13,550 nt of DNA from Promethearchaeota archaeon (GCA_030620005.1 JAUXAJ010000118.1:1-13550), one strand, 5' to 3'; counted from the stretch's first letter, positions 1 to 7,489 are shown. Numbers and translations: made by a program. The notes: generated by a model not told the origin, from the letters alone.

Positions 1-270
1 TGGGTTAAAATGGGAGACGGCAAGATTGAGTACGGTGAAGGCGACGCCGACGACCCTAATGTCATTATGTCCGCAACTCAAGCCACTTGGGGGGTTTTAG
101 GAAGTGGAGAACTCGACTCTACAAGCGCCTATATGTCAGGAGACCTCACGATCGATGGAAATCTTCAAGATGCCATCGCCTATGGAGAATATTAAGCGAA
201 TTGTGCTTTTTATCCAGAAAAGTGTTTGGTCTTGCCATGGAAGCGTTAGGAGATATATTAGGAGATTAAA
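1..270 (+). pseudogene. SCP2 sterol-carrier domain protein, 5'-cut by window and frameshifted (copy 1)
   Basis: The frame is open from base 1 (W-V-K precedes the first ATG at 10) and matches residues 65-126 of the intact SCP2 protein at 850-1275 almost residue for residue, with shared GDLTIDGNLQDAIA. Most base differences between the two copies are synonymous. At 187-190 the copy reads gaa-tat-taa where the intact frame needs gaa-ata-tta, consistent with loss of one A, so translation stops at 195. The expected C-terminal helix continues in the +2-shifted frame as LAMEALGDILGD and ends at 270, after about 11 extra codons not present in the intact copy. The N-terminal half lies outside the window. 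I read this as a recently inactivated paralog. A truncated but still functional protein ending at 195, or an assembly error, is possible. Confidence 0.7.
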
Positions 271-310
271 TTTCTTTAATCCATGATAGTGGAAATTACC
301 CAATTTTTAA

Positions 311-321
311 TTTTTTTTTTT
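311..321 (+). terminator. Poly-T tract, possible terminator of SCP2 copy 1
   Basis: Eleven consecutive T residues lie about 40 bases past the ancestral stop at 270. The intact SCP2 gene has a 9-T run at the same relative distance. Archaeal RNA polymerase terminates at such U-rich tracts without needing a hairpin. In DNA this AT-rich, chance runs are common. Confidence 0.35.
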
Positions 322-472
322 AATTTCATATAATAATAAATCTCAAATTTATATGAATTTAGGATTAGATTGTTAATAATGGAGAGTTTAATTAAATTTT
401 CTAAGTGCATTTTATCAATGCCGATGTGAATGGAGTCTACTTCATCACTTATAAGCATTTGTTAATAAATAA

Positions 473-658
473 GCTAAGAGAAACTCCACCGAGAACAACG
501 TACAAGTTATCGAGCAAGACTCGCGCGTCTCGACTCGGGACGCTCAAATAATTAGCGAAATCCTGGAAGGCATTTCCTTGGATATCGCTATCGTTTTACA
601 AGAGTTTGCCGGAGATATTTTAGAAGTTAAAGCAGGATCCGTCGATTTTCTTCCTTAA
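473..658 (+). pseudogene. GC-richer 61-codon open frame without a start codon, probable gene remnant
   Basis: After a stop at 470-472, a frame runs open for 61 codons to a TAA at 656-658. No ATG, GTG or in-frame TTG sits near its beginning. Base composition (for example the stretch around 506-545) is clearly richer in G and C than the flanking non-coding DNA and similar to the SCP2 coding copies. The translated tail reads ISEILEGISLDIAIVLQEF then AGDILEV, helical and reminiscent of the end of SCP2 copy 1 (GDILGD), but the match is too weak to assign a family. It lies between two broken SCP2 copies, so a diverged SCP2 C-terminus is a reasonable guess. I do not recognise it with confidence. Confidence 0.4.
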
Positions 659-678
659 CAGTTGTTAAATCGGGTTAC

Positions 679-725
679 AATGTCCGCAATCCAAACCACT
701 TGGGGGGGCTTTAGGAAGTGGAGAG
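679..725 (+). pseudogene. Short SCP2 gene fragment (copy 3)
   Basis: About 45 bases match the core of SCP2 copy 1 (67-112): ATG TCC GCA, CAA, ACC/GCC ACT TGG GGG, then TTTAGGAAGTGGAGA. The run of six G in copies 1 and 2 is seven here, which throws the TWG motif out of frame. No SCP2-like sequence is visible on either side, so this is a relic of at least one further paralog between the frameshifted copy and the intact gene. Confidence 0.6.
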
Positions 726-782
726 AATGTAATGAATGAGAATTATTAGTAATTGAATTATAATGTTTTTATATTCTAAAAA

Positions 783-790
783 TTTATAAT
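783..790 (+). promoter_or_regulatory. Candidate TATA box for the SCP2 gene
   Basis: TTTATAAT lies 60 bases before the ATG at 850, which would give a leader of roughly 35 nt. No strong Shine-Dalgarno sequence follows (only AAGGTT at about 835-840). Other A/T-rich words nearby could serve equally well. Confidence 0.3.
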
Positions 791-849
791 AAATTGCTAC
801 CAATAATTTAATTCAAAAAATCAAAATTATAATAAGGTTGTAAATTAAA

Positions 850-1275
850 ATGGTTGACGAAAACTTAATAAAAGAGTTAAAGGAACTGAGAGAAAAAGGT
901 CCCAGTGCTCCATCAGATGCCTTGAAAATGTACGAGTTTGCTAAACAGATTGCTACTGAAAACGAGGATCTTAAGGAAGAATTAGAAGATATGGACCCTA
1001 TAAACATCCAGTTCGTTGTTACTGACGCAGATTATAAATATTGGGTTAAAGCGGGCGATGGTAAATTAGAATATGGTGAAGGTGAAGCGACCGATCCAGG
1101 TGTTACGATGTCTGCTACAGGAGCAACTTGGGGGGCCTTGTCTTCGGGCGAATTGGATTCTACAAGCGCTTACATGTCTGGAGATCTCACGATCGATGGA
1201 AACCTTCAGGACGCAATCGCCTTTGGTGAGATACTCTCGCTTACGATGGAAGCATTTCAAGATTTAACTGAATGA
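850..1275 (+). CDS. SCP2 sterol-binding domain protein (intact copy)
   Basis: A 141-residue soluble protein. Residues 1-48 are charged and helical (LIKELKELREKG, then KQIATENEDLKEELEDM). Residues 50-140 match an SCP2-type fold: the strand INIQFVVTDADYKYWV, the glycine-rich GDGKLEYGEGEA turn, TMSATGATWGAL, SGDLTIDGNLQDAIAFG and a closing helix LTMEAFQDL. SCP2 proteins bind lipids or acyl chains in a hydrophobic tunnel and carry or present them. The length is normal for a single-domain SCP2 with a helical leader. The ATG at 850 is the only start before the conserved part. Two broken relatives lie just upstream, so this is the survivor of a local expansion, and the next gene also acts on lipid-derived substrates. 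The cargo cannot be read from sequence, and sterols are not expected in an archaeon. Confidence 0.85.
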   Translation: MVDENLIKELKELREKGPSAPSDALKMYEFAKQIATENEDLKEELEDMDPINIQFVVTDADYKYWVKAGDGKLEYGEGEATDPGVTMSATGATWGALSSGELDSTSAYMSGDLTIDGNLQDAIAFGEILSLTMEAFQDLTE

Positions 1276-1319
1276 TTTCCGCCTTTAGGTCGAAAAAATA
1301 AACCAAATCTTAATAAATT

Positions 1320-1330
1320 ATTTTTTTTTA
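1320..1330 (+). terminator. Poly-T tract after the SCP2 gene
   Basis: A run of nine T lies about 45 bases beyond the SCP2 stop codon, followed by another T-rich stretch. It fits an archaeal U-tract terminator and parallels the 11-T run after copy 1. Confidence 0.4.
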
Positions 1331-1397
1331 GCTTGTTTTTATTTATAAAAGCTTTCAAGTAGTGATATTGAAATTAATTCTTCCACATGTAAACGTG

Positions 1398-1405
1398 TAT
1401 AAATA
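1398..1405 (+). promoter_or_regulatory. Candidate TATA box for the phosphodiesterase gene
   Basis: TATAAATA followed by more A/T lies about 95 bases before the ATG at 1496, implying a leader of about 65 nt. A perfect 10-bp palindrome GCTTATAAGC follows at 1419-1428 and could be a second TATA-like element or an operator. The gene itself has a purine-rich AAAAGGATGG (1481-1490) a few bases before the start, a plausible ribosome binding site. Confidence 0.35.
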
Positions 1406-1495
1406 ATAAAATAGAAACGCTTATAAGCATTAAAGTAAAATTTAATTCTAATAACATCAAATTATTGAAATTTAAAAAGAAAAGGATGGATTAAT

Positions 1496-2971
1496 ATGGA
1501 TCTTGAATCCCTTAAAAAAAAGAAAGGTAAGCGATGGATAATCCTTTATTTCGTAATGGACGTTAATTTTCTGGTTTTTCTAATGTTGGTGCTTCCACTT
1601 GAACCATATTGGGGTGAGATTAACGAAGTATTTTCGCAAATGATAAATATTAGGTTCAACATCATACTTTTCGTTATAATTATCGTTATGATACCCCTAT
1701 TTTATGGGATTGCATCAACTTACATCAATATGAAAAAAATCAGGCGAACAAGCGAATTGAAACTCCAAAAAGTTCACGTGATCCTGATTATAGCATTAAT
1801 AACATTTTACAATATCTTGATCTCTCTCTTATTAAATGAACTGGGCGGATATACTCGCGTGATTGGTCAAGTTTTAGAATTTTATAGTTTTTTCATTTTT
1901 ATGACCATAATTGTCGTTTTGACATTATTTTTGCTTCCATTGTTTAAGACAGTGCCACAATTAAACGCAAATCTTTCTAATAAAATCATGTCGTCAAATA
2001 AAAAAACCGTCTTAATTTTATCTCTTATTTCAGCTGGTTATTTATTTGCCCTTGCTTCCCCATTTCTATTCGTACCTGCGAACGCTTACTACGGCGAACT
2101 TCCTCCCAAACCAGAGATAATTGTTCATCGTGGCGGCGCTTATCTCGGACCTGAGAATACGCTAGAAGTTGCTGAAAAAGCACTTGAGTATGGAGTTGTA
2201 GGCTGGGAAGTAGACATACAGATATCTAAAGATGGTGTTCCTTTTTTAATGCACGACGATAATTTAAGAAGAACGACTAATGTAGATGAAATTTTTCCCG
2301 ATCGTAAGGACGATCCCGCCGAAACTTTCACAATTTCAGAGTTGAGGCAATTAGATGCGGGATCGTGGTTTGTTGAGAGGGATCCTTTTGGAGTTATTGC
2401 TCAAGGTATCATCACTCAAGAACAAGCAGAAAGGTTCAGAAATGCCAAAATTCCTACTTTTGCGGAAGTTTTAAGATTTACTAAAGCCAACGGTTGGTAT
2501 TTAGATTTTGATTTTAAACGTCCATCGTCCAATCACCCATATCACGATAAATTTTTTGAAAGGCTCTTAGACATGACTATCGACTCGGGTATAGATTTAA
2601 CTAAAATAATGATCCCTTCAAAAAGTAGCGCAATAATAAACACGATTCTCTTTTATGGCGCGTCTGATGTTCTAACTGGTTACGAGTACGAAAACACTGG
2701 AGACGGCTATACAAACGAAGAATATCGCTATTTTTACGAAAACAACTTTCCAGTAATGGTATACACAATAGATTCAGTAGAGCACTTTTGCGAGCTCTGG
2801 TGTCTTGGAGTTACATGGGTAAAAACAAATGCACCCCATAAATTTGAAAGCTTGGACGCTCCTATATTGTATATTCCCATCGAACTATATATTATCATTT
2901 GGATCATTGTCTACATTGCTGTTTTAAGTTCTGCGGTCATATTAAAAACTAAAGTTAAAGATAAAACGTGA
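1496..2971 (+). CDS. Membrane-anchored glycerophosphodiester phosphodiesterase
   Basis: A 491-residue protein with five predicted membrane helices at about 14-35, 53-75, 93-114, 127-150 and 170-193, then a GDPD TIM-barrel domain (about 207-455) and a sixth helix near 461-483 before a lysine-rich tail. Family catalytic signatures are visible: HRG with H211-R212, the PENT glutamate E220, WEVD with E238 and D240, the HDD general-acid histidine H253, and K341 in DFDFKRP. The C-terminal VYTIDS and GVTWVKTNAP strands close the barrel. GDPD enzymes hydrolyse glycerophosphodiesters, the deacylated or head-group end of phospholipids, to glycerol phosphate and an alcohol. The catalytic domain probably faces outside the cell, since an odd number of helices precedes it. 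It converges on the coiled-coil gene with only 28 bases between stops. Function is confident at family level; the true substrate in an ether-lipid archaeon is not known. Confidence 0.9.
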   Translation: MDLESLKKKKGKRWIILYFVMDVNFLVFLMLVLPLEPYWGEINEVFSQMINIRFNIILFVIIIVMIPLFYGIASTYINMKKIRRTSELKLQKVHVILIIALITFYNILISLLLNELGGYTRVIGQVLEFYSFFIFMTIIVVLTLFLLPLFKTVPQLNANLSNKIMSSNKKTVLILSLISAGYLFALASPFLFVPANAYYGELPPKPEIIVHRGGAYLGPENTLEVAEKALEYGVVGWEVDIQISKDGVPFLMHDDNLRRTTNVDEIFPDRKDDPAETFTISELRQLDAGSWFVERDPFGVIAQGIITQEQAERFRNAKIPTFAEVLRFTKANGWYLDFDFKRPSSNHPYHDKFFERLLDMTIDSGIDLTKIMIPSKSSAIINTILFYGASDVLTGYEYENTGDGYTNEEYRYFYENNFPVMVYTIDSVEHFCELWCLGVTWVKTNAPHKFESLDAPILYIPIELYIIIWIIVYIAVLSSAVILKTKVKDKT

Positions 2972-2999
2972 AACAACAATAGTATTCGTAAAAATTAAA

Positions 3000-4052
3000 T
3001 TATAATTTATCTTCTTTTCTTTTTTTGAAAAACAGATAACTTATTAGAATAATAACTAATGAAACAGGCATTATTACGGCTAAGGGATTTCCACCCGTCA
3101 GAGTAAATAGGTAATAACTAATCGTTAAGGAGGATGCGAAAAAGGCTATGATACTATAATATTGACTCGTAAAATTTTTTAAACGGTTTAGGAACAAGTA
3201 TGCCTTAAAATTCATGTTTTTAACAACTTGTAATTCTTTTTCGTCTAAATTATTGAAAATTTCGGAATCTTCACAATAGACGCCTAATCGTGGGTCATAC
3301 TTTCCTTTTAATTTTTCAGCACTTATGAGAAATAAAAGATGGTTTTGGATGTTTTGTTTCTTGATTTTTAACTCGGAACTCAAGAAGGAAATTGTCAAGT
3401 ATTCCGGGTGTACACCTTTTATGGCCATGGAAACATATTCCTTTAAAATTAATTGTTCTAATGCTTTTACTTTTTCAATTAGAATTGCCTGATATTCGTG
3501 AATAAATTTATCAAAATCATCCAAAATGTATTTATTTTTTGTTTCGAAATCTTTTGATTGCTTTTTGAAAGATTTCACGTGATTATTAATTGTTTTGTTA
3601 ATTGTTTTAATTTTTGATTCAATCACTTTAGCTCTTTTTTGAACAATTACATGCGCTTTTATAAATTCTTTAATTTCTAAATAATCCTCAACTTTTCTTT
3701 CAAGCGCGCCGAGCAACTGGCTTAAATAAATTTTTCGATTAGTTATCAAAGTCATTAGTTTTCCACGGAATTCTTCGCTCTTTAATACGGTGATTTCTCC
3801 ATTGAGCTTTTCTAGCTTAGCTTCATACTCTTTTAAGAAATTATTTTTCTGTTTGACATTTAACTCCCTGATTTCAAGTTCTAGTTTTGATGATTCTGAA
3901 TTTTGACTTAGTATGGTTTTTAATTTAACCTCAATATTATCTTGAGTTTGTCTAATTGATTGTTCGATTTGTTTTTTTTTCCTATCTAATAAAACTTCTA
4001 CTTCTACATAAGAGTTAATTTTTTCAGGATTATCAAAGATTTTAACAAAACC
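3000..4052 (-). pseudogene. C-terminal continuation of the giant coiled-coil protein, beyond an in-frame TGA
   Basis: Directly after the TGA at 4055-4053 the same reading frame stays open for 350 codons to a stop at 3000-3002. The first 99 codons contain no ATG, GTG or TTG, yet encode clean coiled coil (for example KKKQIEQSIRQTQDNIEVK and LEKLNGEITVLK), so the first in-frame ATG at 3755 is probably internal and not a real start. Counting from that ATG, residues 1-105 are coiled coil. Residues 115-163 are winged-helix-like (HPEYLTISFLSSELKIKK through KYDPRLGVYCED), resembling the helix-turn-wing of PCI-type domains. Residues 199-217 and 225-243 form a membrane hairpin with a lysine-rich tail. 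It is therefore the missing C-terminus of the upstream gene: separated by a recent nonsense mutation, read through, or interrupted by a sequence error. A separate gene with an unusual start is less likely. Confidence 0.65.
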
Positions 4053-7000
4053 TCATTTTAATTCAACTCTCAGATTATTATATTCACTTGCGATGAAATT
4101 TTCCACGTCATTAAAGAGTTTTAAGCTATTTTTTATTTTGGAAATCGCTAACACATCGTTTTCCATTATGGTTTCAAAGATTTTTTTAGTCTCAACGGAT
4201 TCTTTTCTCTCTTGATCGATATTAATCTCCTTTATTTTATTTTTAAATTGCACAAGGATGAATTCTCCAGTGTGACTAAAATCATTAATTCTATTTTGCA
4301 ATTCTAGCGTGTTAACAGTTAGAGTTTTATTTCTTATGCTCGAATCGTAAAGGGCTAATATTTTTCCTATCGCTTCTCTTGACTTTTCAAACAATAGACT
4401 ATCAATGAAGCTCCTTAGTTCTTTATTTTTATAATAATCCTCCGTGTAAACAAGAACGCATTTATTATCTTCGTGCAGCTCTGCGTTAATTTTAGAGACT
4501 TCAATCATGTCCTTTATTCGGGATATTAACACTTTACAAGATAAGTTTAACTCCGTTTTTAAATCCTTTAATTTAATGTGATTTGTTTTTTTGTCATTTG
4601 CAATTGTAATGATTTTCTTATTAATGATATTATTTATGTATTCGTTTTTTAAATCTTCAATCTCCTTGTTAAAATATTCCCTGAATTTTTCCCATTGAAT
4701 AACAGTAACGTTTGATTCTTCAAAATTCACATCGAGTTTTTTGCACTTATTAAGTTTTTTTAAATATAACTTGTTTGCTTCTTTGAATTTGTTTTGAATT
4801 TCAGTAAAACCGTTTGTTATATCTTTTATTCTTAAATTTCGTTCCTGATCCAAACTTTTCTTACATGTAAATAAAACATTTCTAATCTCAATAATGCCAT
4901 CTGAAATATAGTTATCAAAATCTTCGATAATTGCTCTATTTCTCTCTTCAATTACATTATTTTTTAACTTTTGAATGTGGATTGCGATATTTTTAATAAT
5001 GTCTTCTTCAAAATGTTCCAATTTTTCTTGTAAATGATGATAGAGAAGATATAGTTTTTGTTTTGATTTAATTTCTTTTTTGATGATCTCCTTGAGTTCT
5101 TGTATCTCTTTAGTTTTCAGTTTTAATAATTCATCTGAATCGTTTTTTATTGAGTCAGAAGCTTCTTGAAATTTACTCTCTTTTATTTTTGTTTGTGAAC
5201 TTTCAGTAATTATTATAATTTGATCGTTAATGTTTTTATACAAATCTTCGATTAAATTATAGTTAACATTAAAAAATCGAAAACCATCGGTATAATAATT
5301 AAAATCTGAATCAAAATTAGATTTAACTCTTAACCAATTCTTAATAACGCTTCTATGCTTTTTATTTAATTTTTCTTCTTTAATTTTAAGGTTTTGAGAA
5401 ACTCTGTAAATAATCTTATCGTACTTTGAAATTTTTTGAGACATTTTAGATAAGTCCTTAACAAGAAGATCAAACTTTTCGTAAGAAAATTCTCCTTCTA
5501 GACTTTTCCTAAACAAATTCCTAAAAGAATCTAATTCTTTTAAAGTATTTTTCTCAATTTCGAAGATTTTACTTTCCAAGTCTTTTAAAATATTACTATT
5601 TTTTCTTAATTCTTCTTTTTCTAAAATTTTTTCCTTGAGATATGAATCAATTTCGATTAATTTCTGGTGTAAAACTGAATATGATTCCTTCCAATTCGCT
5701 ATTTCTGAGTGCAGTACAGCTTGAATATTTATATAATACAACTCTTCGTTAAATGAGTTTTCAATGTTTTCGTTAAGAAAATCAGCCTCCATTAAGGCGT
5801 TTCGCAAGATAAATTTTAATCTTTGCTTGGCATAATCAATTTCATTTATTAAAAGATAACTGTTGATTTCTTCCTTTATTTGAAGCGACACATTTTTTAA
5901 TTTTAAACTCATGTTGTAAATATCGTTTTTAAATTCTTTCTGCTTTTCTTTTTCGTAATATAACCTTTCTGTCTTGATTTCTGTATCAGAAACGATTATT
6001 TTTTCTGGAAAAAACTCTAAAAAGAAATAATATTTTTTCTTAAATTTTTTTTTTATCCTAATTTTCCCCTTGAAAAATTTTCTTTCCATCATTTCATGGA
6101 TGAGTAAATGGACATCTTTTATTTTTATAGGTGTGTCTCTAAACTTCACGTTAAATTTTTTTATGATTTCTGTAAGAGAGATGACGCTTTTTTCTGATAA
6201 TTTTTCGTAAATCGTTGTAACTAAAATTTTAAATCTCTGATCGAGATTATTAGCATAATTTTGAAATTCTTTCTGATTATCTAAAATTCTTAAGTTAAAC
6301 GTGTAACTTAGATTAATATACAATATGATTTCTTCAATTGCTCCATGAAGACCAAAGGCACCTTGGATTTGATTAAGGTCTATATACTGGTCTTTTTCTA
6401 ATTGTATAAAAATTACTCTTTCTATCTCTTCGATAAATTTATTCCATATGATACTTAAAAGCATTATTAACTTCGAAATTTCCATTAGTTTTATTGTATC
6501 TAAATTGTCTTGAGTTCTCAATATTTCGTTCAATTTCATATTGATAAACGAATATATGCCCACTGGGTTATAATCATATAACCAAGAATAGTTATGAAGG
6601 ACATATACAATCCAAAATGTGGCGTCTATTCTCCCAATCTGTTTTTTGAAACTAAAACCTCCATTCGATCTTTGAAATTGGTGAAGATATTGTATTTCTT
6701 TGTCTCTAACATCGTACCCCAAATCAATTAACTTAAGACACAAGAGTTTAAAAACTATTGATGGATCTCTTTTTCTGGTTCCGATAAATACTCTTAATCC
6801 ATCCTTATTTTTGCGATTATCAATTCCTAAAAGCGTGAAAATCTCCATTACTGAATATAAAGTTCTAGCAGGAGTAGTTCTTTTACAGATTTCACAGTCC
6901 TTATCGATACAATGCAAGAATTTACCATTTTTTTTTAAGGAAAGGACAAAATCCTTAATAGCTAACTTAATTTGGTCTTGTCCTAGAGAAGACAAATACT

Positions 7001-7409
7001 GTTCTAATAAACCTAAAAGTTTCAAACTTGACAAGGCAAAATAAGTTGACCCAATATCAGGTTGTTTTTGATTTGAATCTGGTGAAAATCTGAACCCTAA
7101 TTGCTCTCTTTGATGTAGTTCGCATCTTTTTATGAAATTATATATCTCTTCCCCTTTTACATCTATATTTATTCTTAAATATTTCCTTAATAAGAGAAAC
7201 CAAAAAATATTTTCAAGATTTAAAGATTTATGATTTAGCAGATTTTTATTAAAAAATTTAAAAAGATTTATTACTTTATCGTACTCACTAAAAAAAAAAC
7301 TGCTAATATCTTTTTCTTTAATGAGTACAAAGGATACAAATGGTTCTTTTTTGAATTTCGTGATGTACGGGTAAGCAGTTTTGTCTTCAATTTTTTCTAG
7401 AATCGTCAA
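4053..7409 (-). CDS. Giant coiled-coil protein with prenyltransferase-like toroid head
   Basis: 1,118 residues from a TTG start; the codon before it is a stop and no ATG or GTG occurs in the first tens of codons, so TTG is forced. Residues about 100-300 hold repeats like those of the prenyltransferase/squalene-cyclase alpha/alpha toroid: LGFRFSPDS with DIGSTYFALSSLKLLG (about 104-133), KNGKFLHC with ARTLYSVMEIFTLLG (about 160-195), and QRSNGGFSF with DATFWIVYVLHNY (about 246-274). Four cysteines cluster nearby (C96; C167, C172, C175). Residues about 395-470 look like a winged helix followed by a very basic RIKKKFKKKYYFF strand. From about 475 to the end it is almost entirely heptad-like coiled coil. 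No catalytic prenyltransferase set is evident, so the toroid is probably a binding module. The frame continues past the terminal TGA into a membrane hairpin, suggesting the full protein is a membrane-tethered filament. I do not recognise a named family. Confidence 0.75.
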   Translation of the reverse strand: MTILEKIEDKTAYPYITKFKKEPFVSFVLIKEKDISSFFFSEYDKVINLFKFFNKNLLNHKSLNLENIFWFLLLRKYLRINIDVKGEEIYNFIKRCELHQREQLGFRFSPDSNQKQPDIGSTYFALSSLKLLGLLEQYLSSLGQDQIKLAIKDFVLSLKKNGKFLHCIDKDCEICKRTTPARTLYSVMEIFTLLGIDNRKNKDGLRVFIGTRKRDPSIVFKLLCLKLIDLGYDVRDKEIQYLHQFQRSNGGFSFKKQIGRIDATFWIVYVLHNYSWLYDYNPVGIYSFINMKLNEILRTQDNLDTIKLMEISKLIMLLSIIWNKFIEEIERVIFIQLEKDQYIDLNQIQGAFGLHGAIEEIILYINLSYTFNLRILDNQKEFQNYANNLDQRFKILVTTIYEKLSEKSVISLTEIIKKFNVKFRDTPIKIKDVHLLIHEMMERKFFKGKIRIKKKFKKKYYFFLEFFPEKIIVSDTEIKTERLYYEKEKQKEFKNDIYNMSLKLKNVSLQIKEEINSYLLINEIDYAKQRLKFILRNALMEADFLNENIENSFNEELYYINIQAVLHSEIANWKESYSVLHQKLIEIDSYLKEKILEKEELRKNSNILKDLESKIFEIEKNTLKELDSFRNLFRKSLEGEFSYEKFDLLVKDLSKMSQKISKYDKIIYRVSQNLKIKEEKLNKKHRSVIKNWLRVKSNFDSDFNYYTDGFRFFNVNYNLIEDLYKNINDQIIIITESSQTKIKESKFQEASDSIKNDSDELLKLKTKEIQELKEIIKKEIKSKQKLYLLYHHLQEKLEHFEEDIIKNIAIHIQKLKNNVIEERNRAIIEDFDNYISDGIIEIRNVLFTCKKSLDQERNLRIKDITNGFTEIQNKFKEANKLYLKKLNKCKKLDVNFEESNVTVIQWEKFREYFNKEIEDLKNEYINNIINKKIITIANDKKTNHIKLKDLKTELNLSCKVLISRIKDMIEVSKINAELHEDNKCVLVYTEDYYKNKELRSFIDSLLFEKSREAIGKILALYDSSIRNKTLTVNTLELQNRINDFSHTGEFILVQFKNKIKEINIDQERKESVETKKIFETIMENDVLAISKIKNSLKLFNDVENFIASEYNNLRVELK

Positions 7410-7427
7410 CTATTAAAAAACTCGAAA

Positions 7428-7447
7428 TATGTTAATTTATTAACATA
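7428..7447. promoter_or_regulatory. 9-bp inverted repeat at the coiled-coil gene promoter
   Basis: The arms TATGTTAAT and ATTAACATA are perfect and separated by two T. It ends 19 bases upstream of the TTG start of the minus-strand gene, where its core promoter should lie, so a dimeric repressor bound here would block it. A/T-only arms make chance matches more likely than usual. Confidence 0.4.
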
Positions 7448-7466
7448 ATAGTAATTTAGGCATTTA

Positions 7467-7489
7467 TTTGTTTGTAACAATCAAACAAA
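7467..7489. promoter_or_regulatory. 8-bp inverted repeat in the divergent intergenic region
   Basis: TTTGTTTG and CAAACAAA flank a 7-base spacer (TAACAAT). It sits 20 bases from the other inverted repeat, farther from the coiled-coil gene start. The G/C-containing arms are less likely by chance than pure A/T arms. Operator role is inference. Confidence 0.35.

Noticed and set aside
276..458. 60-residue minus-strand open frame
   Set aside because: A/T-rich low-complexity translation, no homology seen, lies in non-coding DNA behind the SCP2 pseudogene.
850..1275. Other-frame open stretches inside the SCP2 gene
   Set aside because: They overlap a well-supported SCP2 domain and have no independent features.
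3000..3755. Stand-alone 251-residue gene starting at the ATG at 3755
   Set aside because: Coiled-coil coding sequence continues in frame 99 codons upstream of that ATG to the TGA, so the ATG is most likely internal.
4053..4055. Selenocysteine as the sole explanation of the TGA
   Set aside because: The surrounding sequence is coiled coil with no redox fold or paired cysteine, and only 28 bases separate the end of the frame from the convergent gene, little room for a 3' SECIS. Kept only as one option in the finding.
6700..7044. 114-residue plus-strand open frame
   Set aside because: Lies wholly antisense to the toroid region of the coiled-coil gene, has no family resemblance and no promoter or ribosome binding site.
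7428..7489. Inverted repeats as ends of a mobile element
   Set aside because: They are only 20 bases apart, unrelated to each other and flank nothing; operator-like sites are the simpler reading.
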